Shown here: positions 40,376-49,571 of the stretch, piece by piece
Layout of the letters: each line of letters begins with the position of its first letter
Position numbering within the stretch: the stretch's first letter is position 1
NCBI GenBank assembly: GCA_007753915.1
Contig: CP036352.1
Coordinates: forward strand, 2,046,001-2,110,000
DNA length: 64,000 bases
DNA from: Phycisphaerae bacterium RAS2
Lineage (GTDB): Bacteria > Planctomycetota > Phycisphaerae > UBA1845 > UTPLA1
Direction of reading: 5' to 3'
Made by a program: the position numbers and the translations under genes
The notes under the pieces: generated by a model
Told to the model about the DNA's origin: nothing
The model's database searches: none
What the model saw: the letters and a program-made list of their open reading frames with translations, nothing else

Positions 40376-43300
40376 CTAGAAATCAAATCCCTCGTCAGCA
40401 GGCTTGCTCGTCGCCTCGCCGCCGCCGTCAAAATCGAAATCACCGCTCGGTTGCTCGGCCGGCGCGGCAGGAGTTATGCCACCCGGCTGGACGGCCGTAT
40501 AGCCTCTCGCGCCAAGGTTAAAGAGAAAATCGACCAGCAAGGTCGATTGCTCCTCGACGGTCTTACCGAATTTCGTTTCATTTTCGTTACGCTGGTCGTC
40601 TGGCATCCCCGCAAAGGCGCTGCCGCCCTGGAAGATCTGCGGCATGTTCGCGCCGGGCTGAATTGCCTGCGGATCCTGCAGCCACTTGATGACCCAGTCG
40701 TATCGCAGACGTTTGTAGGTCAGCGCGAAGTTCGGGGCCTTGATGTCCATCGTCGTACCGGGCACCGACGGATCGCCCGCGACGTGACAGGCGAGGCACT
40801 TCTGATTGTAGAGCAACTCCTCGCCAAGCTTGAATCTTGCATCGTCCACGTGATGCGTTTCGGGATCGGCGAAGGGATACTTGACGTCGAACAGGCCGGC
40901 GAGGAACTGGCCTCGCGTCACCAGTCGTTCGTACGGCGTCGCTAGCGCATCGGCAATCTCGTTGGGGTCATTGGAGTCCGGCGGTGTCAACTGGTTGGCA
41001 CGAACCTGTTTTTGATTGACGCCGTACTGCGCGATGAACGCCGCCTGATCGGCGAACTTTGCATCCATGAACCATGCATTGGCCGCGCCGCCCGACGACC
41101 CGCCGCCGTTGTGAACCGCCTGCAGGTGGCGCACCACCGAATCCAACTCGCCCTTGAGCACGGCGGACTCGTCCTGCGACAAGGCCGCGAAATACTCAAC
41201 GAGAATGGTCGCCTGCTCCTTGGTCAAATGGAAACTGGGCATGCGCACCTTCAGCCAGGGTCGGAGCATCTCGACGTTGTTCAGGAAGCTGAACAGCCAG
41301 TCGAACTGCACCTTCGCCCCTTCACCCCAGAGCAGCGGTGGCTGGAAGCGCATGCCGCGCGGGTCGGTATCGGAGAGCGACGTGTCGGTCGAGTAATACT
41401 GGTGAATCGTCGCTTCGACGTTGCTCTCAATCGTGTGGCAGCCGATGCAATTCAGCTCGCGCACCAGCGCGCGGCCCTTCGCGATTCGGCCGACGGGCGA
41501 CTGTTCGTATGGAATTCGAAGCTCGGGCGCGACGTTGCGATCCTTCATGCTTAGCAGGAAGGTGACGATGTTTCGTGATTCGTTCTCCGAGAAGTAGAAG
41601 TTCGGCATCTTCAGCTTCTCGTAGGGCTTCTTGATCTTCTCGCGATCCCAGATCCGCGGGTTGCGCATCTTGTGGTAGGCGAATGAGCCGTGGTTGTGCA
41701 GGATGTGAAGGTCTTCGTTGCCGCCGTCACGGGACAGGTGCGCAAACTCCTTGTCCTCCCGGTACAGCTTGCCGAAAACCTCCGGCTGTTTCTCAAGCTC
41801 GTGTTCGAAGGGCCGGCTGAAGAATGCAAAATCCAGCTGGCTCATGAATTTCTGCGCCCAGAGCGTCAGATCGGTGCCGGGCCGGGTCGCATCTTCGAAC
41901 CCCACAATGTTGTGGCAGGAGTAGCAGCCGTAATGGCTGATCATCTTCATGCCCAGGTACAGCTTCTGGCGATCGGCCAAGGTCGGGGATCGTGACGCGA
42001 TCATCTCGACGGATGCCTGTTTCCCCGCGTCCCCCCCGCCAAACGAGACGGCTGTCTGGGCGACAATCGCGGCGGTCAGGCGGCCGTACGGATCGGAAGA
42101 CGTCGGCGGCTCATCGGAAAGAATCCGCTGGGACACGCTCTCGGTGTTCTGGCCGGTCAGGAGCGACAAGATCAACTCATTGCGCAACTCGGCGTGGCGC
42201 GATGTCTCCGCGAACGCCTCGGGCTTGAACTCGTCGTTTCGCAAACCAAGCAGGTACGCCGCGACGTCCAGGATGTCCTGATCGGTCTTCTTCCGCTGAT
42301 CCTCCGGTTTGTCGGCCCAGTGGATGTTCTCGCGGAACAGTCGCGGCATCTTCGTGTACGACGAATAGTGGCGCGGCTCGCGCAGCCAGTTGTACAGCCA
42401 TTGCTCGGCGCGCTGCGTCTGGGCGGCATCGCCGGCCGTCGGGATCATCTTCGTGCCGAAGCCTGAAAGCTCCGGTGCGAGCCGCGTAAACTCCGGCGGG
42501 ATGTACATGCGTCGCGGATCAGGGTCGCGGCTTTCCTTGTCTGCCGCCAGTTCTTCGGCCTGCGCCGTGTGTCGCGCTGCTTCGCGTCGTTGTCGCGTAA
42601 AAGTGTCTGACGCGTACCGCGCTCGATCGTTTGGCGACATCGCGTCGAATCGCTGCTTGGCTTCCTCGTCGCTCAAGCCCTGCGCCATCTTCAGATCGGT
42701 GACGATCCAGCTCTCAGCGAAAGTGCGACCCGCGTCGTCGAGCGAGTTCTTGGCCGCAAGATTGACGTGGCAGGCGAGGCAGCCGATGGACGTGAACAGT
42801 TCTTCGCCACGCGCGGCGTCGCCGGTCATGCCCGCGGGAACCGGCAGCGCGTCGTAGGGCCGCGAGAACACATTCAAGTAATGCACCATCGCCTGAATTT
42901 CGACTTCGGAGCGCAGCACGGGGTCCGTATCGAACTCGTTGGCGCTGGACGGCAGGTTGTTCTCCTGCCGGAAGAAGTGCGGCATGCGCGTAGACGGGCG
43001 GAAGTCGGCCGGATATTCGATCCACTTCTCCATAAAACCGGGCGTCAGCTTCTCGCCGACGTGAGCCAGGTCCGGGCCGACCTTGCGGCTGTCCGTCAGT
43101 CCCTCGACGTTGTGACAGTTGATGCAGCCGACGGTCGTGAACATCTCGCGACCTTCAACGATGCGCTCGGCGGCTTCAACCTTGAACGTCTTGCTGCGTT
43201 CGAGGTCAAAGGTCTGATCGTGGCACTTGCGGCAACTGGCGGAATACTGATCCGGCAGCAGCATCGGCCGCTCCCAGAACTCTTCCACGAGGTGGAAGGT

Positions 43301-44812
43301 TGCCAGCGGCACGCCAAGCTCCTTGACGTAGTACTTCTCCGCCCATTCTTCCTGTTGCTTCTTGTTGACAGGCGTATGCGCCGCCAGTACGAAGTCGGTC
43401 TCCTGCCCGCTGCCTTCGTGGCAGACCGTGCAGCCCATGGCCTTCATCGAGTGGGCCGAGTCGGGCGAAATGTACAGATCCAAGCGCGGGTGGGCGCGCA
43501 GCTCGCTTTTCAAGTCCACTGGCGGGCGACCCTCGTGTTGCAGGTAGAGGTTCATCGCCGCGGTCAGGCTGCTGAAGTACGCGGTCTTCTGCTCGGGGCT
43601 CATGGCCTCGAAGGCTATGCGGGTCTTGCCGTCGGCGGCGGTCGGGGGCACGACGGCGAGGATCGCGCGGAACTGCGACTCCACCGCGTCCTGCACGCGG
43701 CCGCGCGTCAGTTCGGCGGCATCGCCCAGCCCGGCGAGGATCGCGTCGAGTTTCAATGACGGACGCTGGATCTCCTCAAGGTAGATGTTGGCTGCATCCA
43801 CGAAGCGGCTGACATAGCGCCGGACGCTCTCGGCATCCTTCGGCCGATCGCCCGCGGCGTATTCGCTGACATCCACGTCGGCCAGGCGGTGCACCATTTC
43901 GCGGGCGAGCTTCTCGTTCTCATCTCGCAGCACCGCCTGCACGCGCGTCGCCGCCAGCGCCGCCTCGGTGCGCTTCACGTAGCCCCCGGGCGTCAGCGTG
44001 GGATCGTCGATCCCGACGTGACAGGTGATGCACCGATCGGTCACGTAAGAATCGACAAAGTTATAATTGAACCGCACGCCCTTGCTGAAGACCTGTCGCA
44101 CTTCCTCCCGACCCGGCGTGTCCTTGGTCGGAAACGAATCGAATCCGGGAACATTGAGCGCAAACCGCACAAGGCCCGGGCCGTAAAGGTTGTCCAGTCG
44201 TTCTGCGTCGTCGCGGCCTTTTTCGTAAGCAGCCAGCGTCTTCTCGGCCTCGGTGCGCGACTTGTAAAATGCCTTTAACTCATCGCGGACCGCCCGAAGC
44301 TCGTCCTCGATTTTTTCCTGATCGGCCTTGACCTCGGCCGTGCGCGTCTTCCGCGCTTCGTAGGTCTTGATCGCGGTGATCGTTTTGGGCGACTCCGGAC
44401 CGTGCAGGGTCTTGTGCTCCTCCACGTTGAAGAGCATGACCTGCAGCTCGGCGTTCAGATTGCCGTATTCCAGCGCTGCCGCCTGCAACCGCCCGGCCAG
44501 CGCCGTTTCCTTCGATGTGAGGTCGCGCTCGCGTTCCTTGTTCTCCGGCGTGGCCAGCGAAGCCTCGGCGGCGCTCACGGCCTCGACCAGCGCGCGATGC
44601 TTTTCCTGCTCCTGCGGGTTTTCGTATTTCAGGGCGTCGAAGTGCGCCAGCGCAGAACGAAGATTGAAATAGTCCTTCTGGATGTGCCGCCAGGGCCGGT
44701 TGAAATCGTGCCACAGCATCCAGCCGGTCGTCACCAGGGCGACAAACGACACGACGGCGAACAGCACGTTCATCCGTTTCGTGTTGTAAAGTGTTTCCGT
44801 CGGTACGGGCAT
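40376..44812 (-). CDS. Giant octahaem cytochrome c of the bc-type complex
   Basis: 1478 residues. An N-terminal membrane anchor (about 14-36) is followed by a long coiled coil (about 40-215) and then eight CxxCH haem sites: CITCH 261, CTVCH 461, CRKCH 527, CINCH 563, CLACH 678, CYSCH 963, CIGCH 1122 and CLACH 1339. Several resemble single cytochrome c domains with a later Met (for example YTKMPRLFRE). The C-terminus is a disordered Gly/Pro/Asp tail. It is the distal gene of the Rieske/cytochrome b operon and so probably replaces cytochrome c1, carrying electrons from the quinol-oxidising complex. Large multihaem subunits are known beside planctomycete bc-like complexes; the electron acceptor is unknown. 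Confidence 0.88.
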   Translation of the reverse strand: MPVPTETLYNTKRMNVLFAVVSFVALVTTGWMLWHDFNRPWRHIQKDYFNLRSALAHFDALKYENPQEQEKHRALVEAVSAAEASLATPENKERERDLTSKETALAGRLQAAALEYGNLNAELQVMLFNVEEHKTLHGPESPKTITAIKTYEARKTRTAEVKADQEKIEDELRAVRDELKAFYKSRTEAEKTLAAYEKGRDDAERLDNLYGPGLVRFALNVPGFDSFPTKDTPGREEVRQVFSKGVRFNYNFVDSYVTDRCITCHVGIDDPTLTPGGYVKRTEAALAATRVQAVLRDENEKLAREMVHRLADVDVSEYAAGDRPKDAESVRRYVSRFVDAANIYLEEIQRPSLKLDAILAGLGDAAELTRGRVQDAVESQFRAILAVVPPTAADGKTRIAFEAMSPEQKTAYFSSLTAAMNLYLQHEGRPPVDLKSELRAHPRLDLYISPDSAHSMKAMGCTVCHEGSGQETDFVLAAHTPVNKKQQEEWAEKYYVKELGVPLATFHLVEEFWERPMLLPDQYSASCRKCHDQTFDLERSKTFKVEAAERIVEGREMFTTVGCINCHNVEGLTDSRKVGPDLAHVGEKLTPGFMEKWIEYPADFRPSTRMPHFFRQENNLPSSANEFDTDPVLRSEVEIQAMVHYLNVFSRPYDALPVPAGMTGDAARGEELFTSIGCLACHVNLAAKNSLDDAGRTFAESWIVTDLKMAQGLSDEEAKQRFDAMSPNDRARYASDTFTRQRREAARHTAQAEELAADKESRDPDPRRMYIPPEFTRLAPELSGFGTKMIPTAGDAAQTQRAEQWLYNWLREPRHYSSYTKMPRLFRENIHWADKPEDQRKKTDQDILDVAAYLLGLRNDEFKPEAFAETSRHAELRNELILSLLTGQNTESVSQRILSDEPPTSSDPYGRLTAAIVAQTAVSFGGGDAGKQASVEMIASRSPTLADRQKLYLGMKMISHYGCYSCHNIVGFEDATRPGTDLTLWAQKFMSQLDFAFFSRPFEHELEKQPEVFGKLYREDKEFAHLSRDGGNEDLHILHNHGSFAYHKMRNPRIWDREKIKKPYEKLKMPNFYFSENESRNIVTFLLSMKDRNVAPELRIPYEQSPVGRIAKGRALVRELNCIGCHTIESNVEATIHQYYSTDTSLSDTDPRGMRFQPPLLWGEGAKVQFDWLFSFLNNVEMLRPWLKVRMPSFHLTKEQATILVEYFAALSQDESAVLKGELDSVVRHLQAVHNGGGSSGGAANAWFMDAKFADQAAFIAQYGVNQKQVRANQLTPPDSNDPNEIADALATPYERLVTRGQFLAGLFDVKYPFADPETHHVDDARFKLGEELLYNQKCLACHVAGDPSVPGTTMDIKAPNFALTYKRLRYDWVIKWLQDPQAIQPGANMPQIFQGGSAFAGMPDDQRNENETKFGKTVEEQSTLLVDFLFNLGARGYTAVQPGGITPAAPAEQPSGDFDFDGGGEATSKPADEGFDF

Positions 44813-44845
44813 GGGCGGCTATCTACTCCGGTTGGACCGCGGGGA

Positions 44846-46039
44846 TCAAACGTTCAGGAACCATTCCGTGATGGCGACGAAATACTTCATGTTCATCGCC
44901 CATCGCAACAGCATCTTGATGGGCACGATGAACATCCAGCTCATCAGCACCCAGAACACGACAAATCGCAACAATCCGATCTGGGCGTACAACCGCTTCC
45001 AGACCGTCTTTGCAAGCAACACCGGCAACACGCAGAAATACCCGCCGAGCAGGATCAGACCCGGCGCCTCGCGAATCAGGTAGGCCGGGATAAACAGCAG
45101 GCCCTTCGTCGGCAAGCCCGGGGTCCACCAACCGGTCTTCTCGGGAATGACCACCCAGAAGATGTCGGACACGTTGACGTTCAGCAGCGCGGCTGGTCGA
45201 TGCGGGTCCCACGTCTCGTAGGGCCCGAACAAGTTCCAGTTCGGCCCGCGGAGGAACGTGCCAAGCACGATCAACACGATCCACATGATGATGAAGCCGA
45301 ACATGAAGACCGAGATCACGAAGCGGCGCTCTTTGAAGGTGTAGTAGCCGTTGCCGCGCGGGTTCTTGTCGATGTACGGCAGCGCGACGAGGCCGACGAT
45401 GATCAAACCCGGCAGCAACACGCCGGCGATCCACGGGTCGAAGTAGACCAACAATTCCTGGAGGCCAAGGAAATACCACGGTGCTTTGGAGGGATTCGGA
45501 ATGTTCGTCGGATTGGCGGGCGGCTCCAGCGGCGCCTTCAAGACAATCGCCCAGACGATCAAAAACACCGAGCAGAGAATGAGGCAGACCAGCTCGGTGT
45601 AGACCAGATCAGGCCAGACGAGCACCTTGTCGTCGGCCCCGCTTTCGATCAGCGGCTGGCCGCGCTCCATGCGCTCGTCGTTCACCGCGGCCTGCCGGAA
45701 CCCCAGCCAAGTGCAGAAGCCGGTGAAGTAGAGCATCATCGTGATCGGAACGTTGTCCGGCTTCTTGATGATGCTGAAGAAATCGGGGTCCAGCGCGCTG
45801 GCGCTGTAAAAGGCCGTGAAACCGACCGCCATGAGCAGCGCGATGCGCGGTTTGGTCCAGATCCGATAGGTCAGGAGCGCGACGATCAGCGCGACGGTCG
45901 TCAGCGTGACGAAGTACTTGGGATCGCACAGCCCATCGATGAAGCCCTTGACGCGATCCATCGCGCTGGGGGCGTGGTGTCCGCCCGGCCCACCGGTGGC
46001 GAGTATCGCCCAACCTGTATTCAGTAACCCGTTGACCAC
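44846..46039 (-). CDS. Cytochrome b C-terminal subunit (PetD/subunit IV-like)
   Basis: 397 residues with about nine membrane helices. The subunit IV hallmark is PDLVYTELVCLILCSVFLIV, then LKAPLEPPANPTNIPNPSKAPWYFLGLQELLVYF, covering the quinol-oxidation (PEWY-like, here PDLVY) loop and the P-K-[AT]-PWYF segment. Extra N-terminal and C-terminal helices make it much longer than the 160-residue PetD. It works with the cytochrome b N-terminal protein encoded just upstream; the split into two genes is as in b6f complexes. Its stop lies 33 bases from the octahaem gene. Confidence 0.88.
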   Translation of the reverse strand: MVNGLLNTGWAILATGGPGGHHAPSAMDRVKGFIDGLCDPKYFVTLTTVALIVALLTYRIWTKPRIALLMAVGFTAFYSASALDPDFFSIIKKPDNVPITMMLYFTGFCTWLGFRQAAVNDERMERGQPLIESGADDKVLVWPDLVYTELVCLILCSVFLIVWAIVLKAPLEPPANPTNIPNPSKAPWYFLGLQELLVYFDPWIAGVLLPGLIIVGLVALPYIDKNPRGNGYYTFKERRFVISVFMFGFIIMWIVLIVLGTFLRGPNWNLFGPYETWDPHRPAALLNVNVSDIFWVVIPEKTGWWTPGLPTKGLLFIPAYLIREAPGLILLGGYFCVLPVLLAKTVWKRLYAQIGLLRFVVFWVLMSWMFIVPIKMLLRWAMNMKYFVAITEWFLNV

Positions 46040-46064
46040 GTCGCGTGTCTTCCTTGGTTATGGA

Positions 46065-46850
46065 TTAGAGCGGACCCGAGATTCCGCCGTCCTTGCGGAC
46101 GCGCCAGAAATGCACGGCGATCAGAATCGTCACCACGAACGGGATGAAGATGCAGTGCAGAATGTAAAACCGCAGCAGCGCGTTGGGCCCGACGACCGTA
46201 CCGCCCAGCAACAGGAAGCGTGCGTCCGACCCGCCGTGAATGAACGGCACACCGGCGATCTGAAGCAGGGCCGCGCCGGGGCCTTCGTGCCCCGCCACCG
46301 GTGTCGCGCGGGCCATGTTCGAGCCGACGGTGATTGCCCAGATGGCAAGCTGATCCCACGGAAGCAGGTAGCCGGTGAACGACAACAGCAGCGTCAGCGT
46401 GAGCAACACGACGCCGACGCCCCAGTTGAATTCGCGCGGCGGTTTGTAACTGCCGGTGAGAAACACGCGCAGCATGTGCAGCCAGATCGCAATGACCATG
46501 GCGTGCGCCCCCCAGCGGTGAATCTCGCGCAGGAGGCCGAGCGTGACGTGCGCCCGCAAGCCCTGAATATCGACATAGGCATATTCCACCACCGGCCGGT
46601 AATAGAACATGAGCAGGATGCCGGTGATTGTCTCGGCGAGAAACAGGAAGAACGTCAGCCCGCCCATGCACCAGGTAAACGACAGGCGGATGCCGCTCTT
46701 GCGCACCGCGACCGGGTGGAGATGCAGGAAGACGTTGCTAAGGATCGCCATGGCGCGCGTGCGCCGATCCTTGGGCACGCCGTGGCGGAAAATCGAACCC
46801 CAGATCTGGCTTCCGCGGATGTAATCGCCGACTGCGTTGAATAAACTCAT
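46065..46850 (-). CDS. petB: Cytochrome b N-terminal subunit (PetB-like)
   Basis: 261 residues with four membrane helices and both haem b sites. The helix-two histidines are in [25 protein letters not shown], and the helix-four histidines are in [44 protein letters not shown] is the classic cd-loop. It oxidises quinol at the positive side and passes electrons across the membrane between two b haems. The Rieske gene lies 57 bases upstream and the subunit IV-like gene 25 bases downstream. Confidence 0.93.
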   Translation of the reverse strand: MSLFNAVGDYIRGSQIWGSIFRHGVPKDRRTRAMAILSNVFLHLHPVAVRKSGIRLSFTWCMGGLTFFLFLAETITGILLMFYYRPVVEYAYVDIQGLRAHVTLGLLREIHRWGAHAMVIAIWLHMLRVFLTGSYKPPREFNWGVGVVLLTLTLLLSFTGYLLPWDQLAIWAITVGSNMARATPVAGHEGPGAALLQIAGVPFIHGGSDARFLLLGGTVVGPNALLRFYILHCIFIPFVVTILIAVHFWRVRKDGGISGPL

Positions 46851-46907
46851 CGACCCTACCGTTCCACTCGCTGCGCCGGCACGGAACCGCCCGCGCCGAA
46901 ACTGACT

Positions 46908-47975
46908 CTACACCGGAATCGACGCGTCCGGATCGTTCCACGGGCCGGTGTCATTCGGCCCCATCGCCAAAAACTTGCGGGAACGATCCACGATCACTTC
47001 ATCCCCGTCAAGGTAAATCTTGAAGCGCTCCAGCGGCCGCGGCGCGGGGCCTTCGAAGTTTGTGCCGTTCGGCTTGAATCCGCTGCCGTGACAGGGGCAT
47101 TTGAACTTGCGATCATTCGGCAACCACGACGGGATGCAGCCCAGGTGCGTGCAGATGATCGACACGGCCGAGATGCGATCTTCCTCGCGGATGATCCAGA
47201 AACCGCTCGGCTTCACCGGCTTGTAGTCTTCGTTCACGTCGCCGGGAGCCATCGACAGGTATTTGCTTAGCGACCCGCACCGCACCTTCGGGTCTTCCTG
47301 TTCCAGAACGTTCGGCGCCATGAATCGATTGAAGGCCAGCGCCGGCAGCCCGCCCGCCGCAAGGCCGAATGTGCCCCACGCTGTCCAGAGCAGGAGGTTG
47401 CGCCGGGTCGGTTCTTCCGACTGTGCGGACTTGGTCTTCTCCAGCACGCGCTGGTACTTGCCATCGGGAGGAAGCTCGTCGGGCGACATCTTCGCCGCCT
47501 GTTTCACCGGGTCGGGCATGCCCTTCACGCCGCGATCAATGACCGCGTGACCGCCGCGCACCATCGTCGCGGCCAAAAGCGCCTGAATCGCCGGATCGGC
47601 CGTCTTGGGCTTCGGCGGCTCGGCCAGTTTCTTGCCGGGGGATTTGTCGGCCGAAGGACCGTGTCCTCCGCCGTCGTGCGCATCGGCCTTAGCTGCCGCG
47701 GGGGCCGGAGCGGCCATCTTCGCGGCTTCCGCCTCGGATACTTCAAACGGCGCCTTGTCAAACTTGATGACATCAACCGGGCACTCGGCCGCGGCCTGAA
47801 TGATCGACTCGGTCAGGGGTTTGGTGAATTCGACGTTCAGGGCGTCCGGCCGGATGATGCAGGTCCCGTCGTCGTGCAGGACCTGAAACACTTCGGGACA
47901 GGTCGTCTCGCATGCATCGCAGACGATGCACCCCGGCGCGATCCAGACTTTTGTAACCAGTTCCTTCGTGGGCAT
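46908..47975 (-). CDS. Ferredoxin-Rieske fusion protein
   Basis: 355 residues. Residues 1-75 are a ferredoxin domain with Cys16, Cys19, Cys22, Cys26 (GCIVCDACETTCPEVF) and Cys65 in AAAECPVDVIKF. A charged linker rich in Ala/Pro/Lys follows (about 76-190), then a membrane anchor (about 198-218). The Rieske domain carries CTHLGC (Cys275, His277, Cys280) and CPCHGSGF (Cys293, Cys295, His296), a complete [2Fe-2S] site with its disulfide. The soluble ferredoxin would lie on the opposite membrane side from the Rieske head unless exported with it. It heads the cytochrome b genes, so it is the Rieske subunit of that complex. Confidence 0.9.
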   Translation of the reverse strand: MPTKELVTKVWIAPGCIVCDACETTCPEVFQVLHDDGTCIIRPDALNVEFTKPLTESIIQAAAECPVDVIKFDKAPFEVSEAEAAKMAAPAPAAAKADAHDGGGHGPSADKSPGKKLAEPPKPKTADPAIQALLAATMVRGGHAVIDRGVKGMPDPVKQAAKMSPDELPPDGKYQRVLEKTKSAQSEEPTRRNLLLWTAWGTFGLAAGGLPALAFNRFMAPNVLEQEDPKVRCGSLSKYLSMAPGDVNEDYKPVKPSGFWIIREEDRISAVSIICTHLGCIPSWLPNDRKFKCPCHGSGFKPNGTNFEGPAPRPLERFKIYLDGDEVIVDRSRKFLAMGPNDTGPWNDPDASIPV

Positions 47976-47984
47976 GATCCGTCC

Positions 47985-49109
47985 TCAAACCCTTCGTCCG
48001 GCAGACCCGACCCGCGCGCAGCACGCCAGCAGGTCCGATTCATCGTCGCGATACCCCACGCCACCCTTCGCCATCGCGGCGCGCGCGGCCGTGCGAACGC
48101 GAACGGAGGGGTCGTCTTCCAGTTTCTTCACAAGCCCGGCCAGTTCCGCATCGTTGAGAAGCATCGCCGTTTCAATCGCCGTCTTCAAGTTGTGCTCGAT
48201 TTCGTCCGGCCCGTACTTGCGGCGAATTGTCGTGCCGCCCTGATCGTACTCAAGCTCGATTTTCTCCCAGTATCCGCGATCGAGCATATTCATCAACACA
48301 AGCCGCCCGCGGGCATCGCCCAGGCGTGCGAGCGTCATGGCGGCGTTCCATTGCACCTCGCGCGGAGCCTCAAGACGCTCGGCCAGCGCCTTCGTCGCGG
48401 TCGCCCGGGCGGTCGCGTCGGTCGGGTCAACCAGGCTGGCGATCGCGGCACACGCCACGATCTGCACAGCGGGCTGCTCATCATTCAGCAGTTTCAGAGC
48501 TTCGGGCATCGCGGCGCGCGCCTGCGCAACGCTGTGCATGCTTGCCAGGGCCGCAATGGCCGTCCGGCGAATCTCCCAGTCAGGATCGCGTGTGAGCTTT
48601 GTCAGGGTCGGGACGGCCGAGGGCGATTCCAGCATGCCCAAGGCGGCGATCAGGAACAGATGCCGCGAGTACAACTCCACGCCGCCGGCGCTTTCGCGTT
48701 GCGTGCCGCGGGGCGGCTCGCGCTCCAGCATCTTGATCAGGCGGCCCGCAGCCGGCTCGGCTTCGCCCGGTTGGAGGTATTTGTCTTTTTCTCCGAAGCG
48801 CTTGGCCAGTTCCTGCGCCGCCTGCCACGAATCCTTCGCCTGCGGCAACAACATGCCCAGCGTGCGCTCGCCTCCGCTCAACTCCACCTTGTCCAGCAGC
48901 TCGGCCACCGTCAGCGGCTTGTCCACTGTCGTGGAGCCGAACATCACGACCACGACGGCGACCCCCAGCAGCACGCACACAATCACCGCAGGAACGACAA
49001 ACAACCGCCCCATCAACGAGGGCGTCATCGGCTCGATGCCCGGCGCGCCGAGGGTCGATCCCTCGCCGTCGGGTTGTGTCGTGCTTGACTGGTGCGCGTT
49101 GTCAGTCAT
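47985..49109 (-). CDS. Membrane-anchored HEAT-repeat protein of the bc-type operon
   Basis: 374 residues from the ATG at 49109; the longer frame extends through the regulatory region. An N-terminal membrane helix (about 37-60, LFVVPAVIVCVLLGVAVVVVMFG) is followed by helical HEAT/PBS-lyase-type repeats (about 150-365), for example SAVPTLTKLTRDPDWEIRRTAIAALASM. Such repeats form a solenoid for protein contacts. It is the first gene of the Rieske/cytochrome b/octahaem run, nine bases from the Rieske gene. A scaffold or assembly role is likely but unproven. Confidence 0.75.
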   Translation of the reverse strand: MTDNAHQSSTTQPDGEGSTLGAPGIEPMTPSLMGRLFVVPAVIVCVLLGVAVVVVMFGSTTVDKPLTVAELLDKVELSGGERTLGMLLPQAKDSWQAAQELAKRFGEKDKYLQPGEAEPAAGRLIKMLEREPPRGTQRESAGGVELYSRHLFLIAALGMLESPSAVPTLTKLTRDPDWEIRRTAIAALASMHSVAQARAAMPEALKLLNDEQPAVQIVACAAIASLVDPTDATARATATKALAERLEAPREVQWNAAMTLARLGDARGRLVLMNMLDRGYWEKIELEYDQGGTTIRRKYGPDEIEHNLKTAIETAMLLNDAELAGLVKKLEDDPSVRVRTAARAAMAKGGVGYRDDESDLLACCARVGSAGRRV

Positions 49110-49146
49110 TTGTCGCAGTGCAGCGGCTGTTACCCGGCCGCTACCT

Positions 49147-49164
49147 TTGTGAAAAAAATCACAA
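49147..49164. promoter_or_regulatory. Crp/Fnr-family operator upstream of the respiratory block
   Basis: TTGTGA-AAAAAA-TCACAA is a perfect inverted repeat containing TGTGA-N6-TCACA (49148-49163), the consensus of Crp-type binding sites. Its centre is 46 bases upstream of the HEAT-repeat gene start, at the head of the bc-complex genes. The divergent aminotransferase gene begins about 400 bases away on the other side, so the respiratory genes are the likely target. Confidence 0.6.
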
Positions 49165-49571
49165 TCTCTCGCACTAAAATTCGGCGGCCATCCCTTGCCG
49201 CCGTCCATGCGCCACGTGCGAACACCTTCGCGGGCGCAAACGAGGTACGACACCGTTTATCCGAGCTATGGCAATGTCGTCCTCACTCCAGTTTCCCTGG
49301 GGGGATTATTCGGGCCTGGAATTGACCTGTCAAGGCAAATCGGCCCTCTGCGAGGGAATTCACAGGCAATCAGGCTCCATCCGTCAGGTGGACGAGGCCC
49401 CCATCCACGCCCTAACTTATCGACCGAATCGCCTGAACCAGCCGCCATGGCCTGCCCGTAAGGGAGGAAAGCCGCTACTTGAGGGGGAGCATCTTGAACC
49501 GCACTGTTGTTTGGCCGACATCTATTCCGTGGTGAATCTCCACCATTTCAAAACGAATTGAGCGCTGCTCC
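49165..49571. other. Intergenic region before the aminotransferase gene
   Basis: 407 bp without a credible gene. Short open frames in it lack family motifs and ribosome-binding sites. I see no clear promoter, only a TTGAC/GTCAA inverted repeat at 49322-49333. It may be a long 5' leader or a decayed gene. Confidence 0.4.

Noticed and set aside
44402-46027. 541-codon plus-strand frame opposite the cytochrome b C-terminal gene
   Set aside because: Antisense shadow; composition dominated by His, Gln, Arg and Asp, with no domain.
49322-49333. TTGAC/GTCAA inverted repeat as an operator
   Set aside because: Arms of only five bases and no clear promoter around it; expected often by chance.
49268-49561. 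Short frames before the aminotransferase gene
   Set aside because: No family motif, no ribosome-binding site, and several overlapping frames of similar quality; treated as intergenic.
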